From positions 248,001 to 312,000 of the forward strand of contig NZ_SWFM01000001.1 of NCBI RefSeq assembly GCF_005144865.1: a stretch of DNA of 64,000 nt, given 5' to 3'. Of this stretch, positions 62,446 through 64,000 are shown one piece after another. The first letter of the stretch is position 1. Each line of letters starts with the position of its first letter. A model generated the notes under the pieces. It searched no databases, was not told the DNA's origin, and saw only the letters and a list, made by a program, of their open reading frames with translations. The position numbers were made by a program, and so were the translations under genes. The DNA is from Guptibacillus hwajinpoensis (GTDB taxonomy: Bacteria; Bacillota; Bacilli; Bacillales; Guptibacillaceae).

Positions 62446-63516
62446 TTATTGACTATTCTTTCGGGAACTCTCTAAAAGAACCACGCCATCCTTATCTTCT
62501 ACAATTAATTTATAGGGATCTTCCTGAACGTAAAGAGCTACTTGTTCCGATTCTATAAATTCTTCAATAGTGCTTACTATTTCTTTTGCTTCATCTTTTT
62601 TTTCAGGATCTGCGGAGTTAATAGACGTTTTAATATAGAGCGTTATAGAGGATGTATTGTTTGAATAGGCAACCTCTGTAACATTCAGGTCGCTTTTCTT
62701 TTCCAGCCCGTCAGAGATGACACTAATTACGTCTGTCCATCGATCTGCCTGATCACGTTTCTCCATATCAATTATTGTTTCTTCAATTACGAGTCCCTCA
62801 TGGTTGTATTTCGCTAAAACATCCTTAATATAGGATTTAATTTCTTTAATATCGTCCTTTGATTCACTGTTGGCAATATCGATTACCACTCTCTTCAACC
62901 CTATATCAACACCATAGGACAGTACGTCATATTTGTCTTCAAGTAGAAGTGGCTCAAGTTCTTTTGAGATTTGATCCTCTTCTTTATTAATGCGCTTCTC
63001 TTCTTCACTTGGATTATAGCTATCATCATATGGAATAAAGCGCTCGACACGTATATTAAATCCAGTATAGTTATGGTGAGTTAATACCTCTTTCACTTCA
63101 TGAACAATATCAGGTTTTACATTTTGAATGTAGCTTTCATCACCTATTATTGAAACTGTAATCTGTTTGACTTCGTAATCCGAATCCAGTCCTCTAACAT
63201 TTGGTTCAATATCGAGTAGTGTTTTTTCTAGCACTTTTGTTACTTCCATATCTGATTTCTCTTCTTCAAAAAAACCACTCAAGTATGGAAATTCAGCCAC
63301 GACTCCTGCCAATGAAGGAGAGAAAAATGCTGATCCAATAAATAAGATAAGCATAATCATGGCAATGCTAATGGGATAGTAAACACGTTTGATCCATCGA
63401 GGTCGATGTTGATCGTTATTAATCTTAGTTATTACGCCATCTTTAATTTTCCCACTAATCTCATCTGAGTATTGGTCTTCATACTTCACTTTAGCTTTCT
63501 TTAACTCTTCATCCAT
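62446..63516 (-). CDS. membrane-bound partner of the ECF sigma factor (DUF4030-like)
   Basis: A 356-residue protein with a cytoplasmic N-terminal 45 residues, one TM helix (YYPISIAMIMLILFIGSAFF) and a large extracytoplasmic part with repeated alpha+beta units (GDESYIQNVKPDIVHEVKEV, IGLKRVVIDIANSESKDDI, TSSITLYIKTSINSADPEKK) as in DUF4030 proteins. Its start overlaps the sigma gene by 8 bases with GGAGG nine bases upstream. It is the likely anti-sigma factor or signal receptor. Confidence 0.8.
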   Translation of the reverse strand: MDEELKKAKVKYEDQYSDEISGKIKDGVITKINNDQHRPRWIKRVYYPISIAMIMLILFIGSAFFSPSLAGVVAEFPYLSGFFEEEKSDMEVTKVLEKTLLDIEPNVRGLDSDYEVKQITVSIIGDESYIQNVKPDIVHEVKEVLTHHNYTGFNIRVERFIPYDDSYNPSEEEKRINKEEDQISKELEPLLLEDKYDVLSYGVDIGLKRVVIDIANSESKDDIKEIKSYIKDVLAKYNHEGLVIEETIIDMEKRDQADRWTDVISVISDGLEKKSDLNVTEVAYSNNTSSITLYIKTSINSADPEKKDEAKEIVSTIEEFIESEQVALYVQEDPYKLIVEDKDGVVLLESSRKNSQ

Positions 63517-64000
63517 TGAGGTTCGCCTCCTTCTGATCCAGCATGTTTTTTTTCAACAAATTGCGAGCTCTAGATAACCTCGTCTTAACGGTGTTCAGAT
63601 TTAAGTCTAAAGCCTGACTAACCTCTGTAACGGTTTGCTCATGAAAGTAGTGCAGCACAATGATTTCGCGATACTTTCTGGGGAGGTCATAAACATAATC
63701 AAGTACCTCTCGATTTCCTTCATGCTCTATGTAAAGTTGCTCAGAACTTTGAGATCTTAAGAAATTATCAAAAAAACCAGTTGGATTTTTTAAGAGTTGA
63801 AAACTTTTTTTGCGCAAATGATCCTTCGCTGTATTTACAGTGATTCTGTAAAGCCAGGTTTGGAGGGACGCCTCTCCTCGAAATCTCTTGAGATTTTTAA
63901 AGGCTTTTAAAAAGACTTCTTGAGCTATATCTTCTGCTGATCCTTTATCTTGCACGTAAGAGTATGCAAGTAAATAGATTTTTTTGAGTGCTCATCAACC
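63509..64000 (-). CDS. ECF sigma factor, 5' end at window edge and apparent frameshift
   Basis: Region 2 is AEDIAQEVFLKAFKNLKRFR followed by ASLQTWLYRITVN, and region 4 is KYREIIVLHYFHEQTVTEVS, then LNTVKTRLSRARNLLKK. It directs RNA polymerase to its own regulon and the partner gene follows. The only standard in-frame start is GTG 63955, which lies inside region 2. The upstream frame hits TGA at 63992-63994. One extra A in the A7 run at 63980-63986 (minus sense) would join it to VDEHSKKIYLLAYSYVQDKG, a normal region-2 start. Confidence 0.82.

Noticed and set aside
1..64000. CRISPR arrays, tRNA or rRNA genes
   Set aside because: No regularly spaced direct repeats and no cloverleaf or rRNA signature were seen. 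The dispersed GCTCCGAG copies are spaced irregularly by 0.2 to 3 kb with genes between.

Overview
The window looks like the chromosome of a low-GC, spore-forming Bacillaceae, possibly a pigmented marine or soil Bacillus relative. The evidence is the arginine operon order, Bacillus-type ribosome-binding sites with many GTG and TTG starts, a SAM riboswitch, homologues of the dpp operon, YkfC and YkuD, and a C30 carotenoid cluster. No rRNA, tRNA, CRISPR array, transposase or integrase gene was seen. The left edge cuts argH. The right edge lies at the 5' end of an ECF sigma factor gene.

Layout. From 1 to 11.5 kb the minus strand carries argC-argJ-argB-argD-carA-carB-argF-argG-argH, a complete route from glutamate to arginine with a carbamoyl-phosphate synthetase inside it. 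Promoters precede argC and argG. From 11.6 to 21.1 kb come topoisomerase III, a pair of peptide-type permeases without an ATPase, a membrane-anchored alpha/beta hydrolase, a SAM-riboswitch-controlled methionine sulfoxide reductase carrying an FbpA-like N-terminus, and an NhaC-type antiporter. From 21.2 to 34.8 kb lies the carotenoid locus: fni and crtO (minus), a four-gene plus-strand operon (crtNb, cruF, glycosyltransferase, a further FAD desaturase), and a minus-strand operon (desaturase, crtN, crtM). Acetyltransferases, a hydrolase and small proteins sit between the two operons. From 34.8 to 42.3 kb are cell-wall and peptide-recycling genes (YkuD, beta-lactamase-like protein, YkfC and a dppABCE cluster with no ATPase). 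From 42.4 to 48.2 kb are housekeeping and hypothetical genes, including an ABC-F ATPase and a 2Fe-2S ferredoxin.

From about 48.3 to 62.3 kb the window becomes an accessory region. Mostly small, functionally unrelated genes lie almost all on the minus strand. A recurring element of about 20 bp (consensus near GCTCCGAKATTRYGGAA, often joined to a hairpin) sits just 3' of them, always in the same orientation. Thirteen copies were found. This gene-then-element layout resembles a cassette array and is the most unusual feature of the window. The same region contains a gene relic duplicated from a neighbouring aminopeptidase, a gene with no normal start codon, and an aminopeptidase that appears to have lost two metal ligands. 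The right end holds an ECF sigma factor with a probable frameshift in an A7 run and its membrane-bound partner.

Three copies of a GC-rich, MITE-like repeat of 215 to 251 bp with AAAGGCTCTTTTC-type inverted ends lie at 28.1, 43.3 and 49.9 kb. One of them supplies the stop codon of a 52-residue zinc-ribbon protein.

All functional names are from reading motifs and recalled family features; no database search was run.
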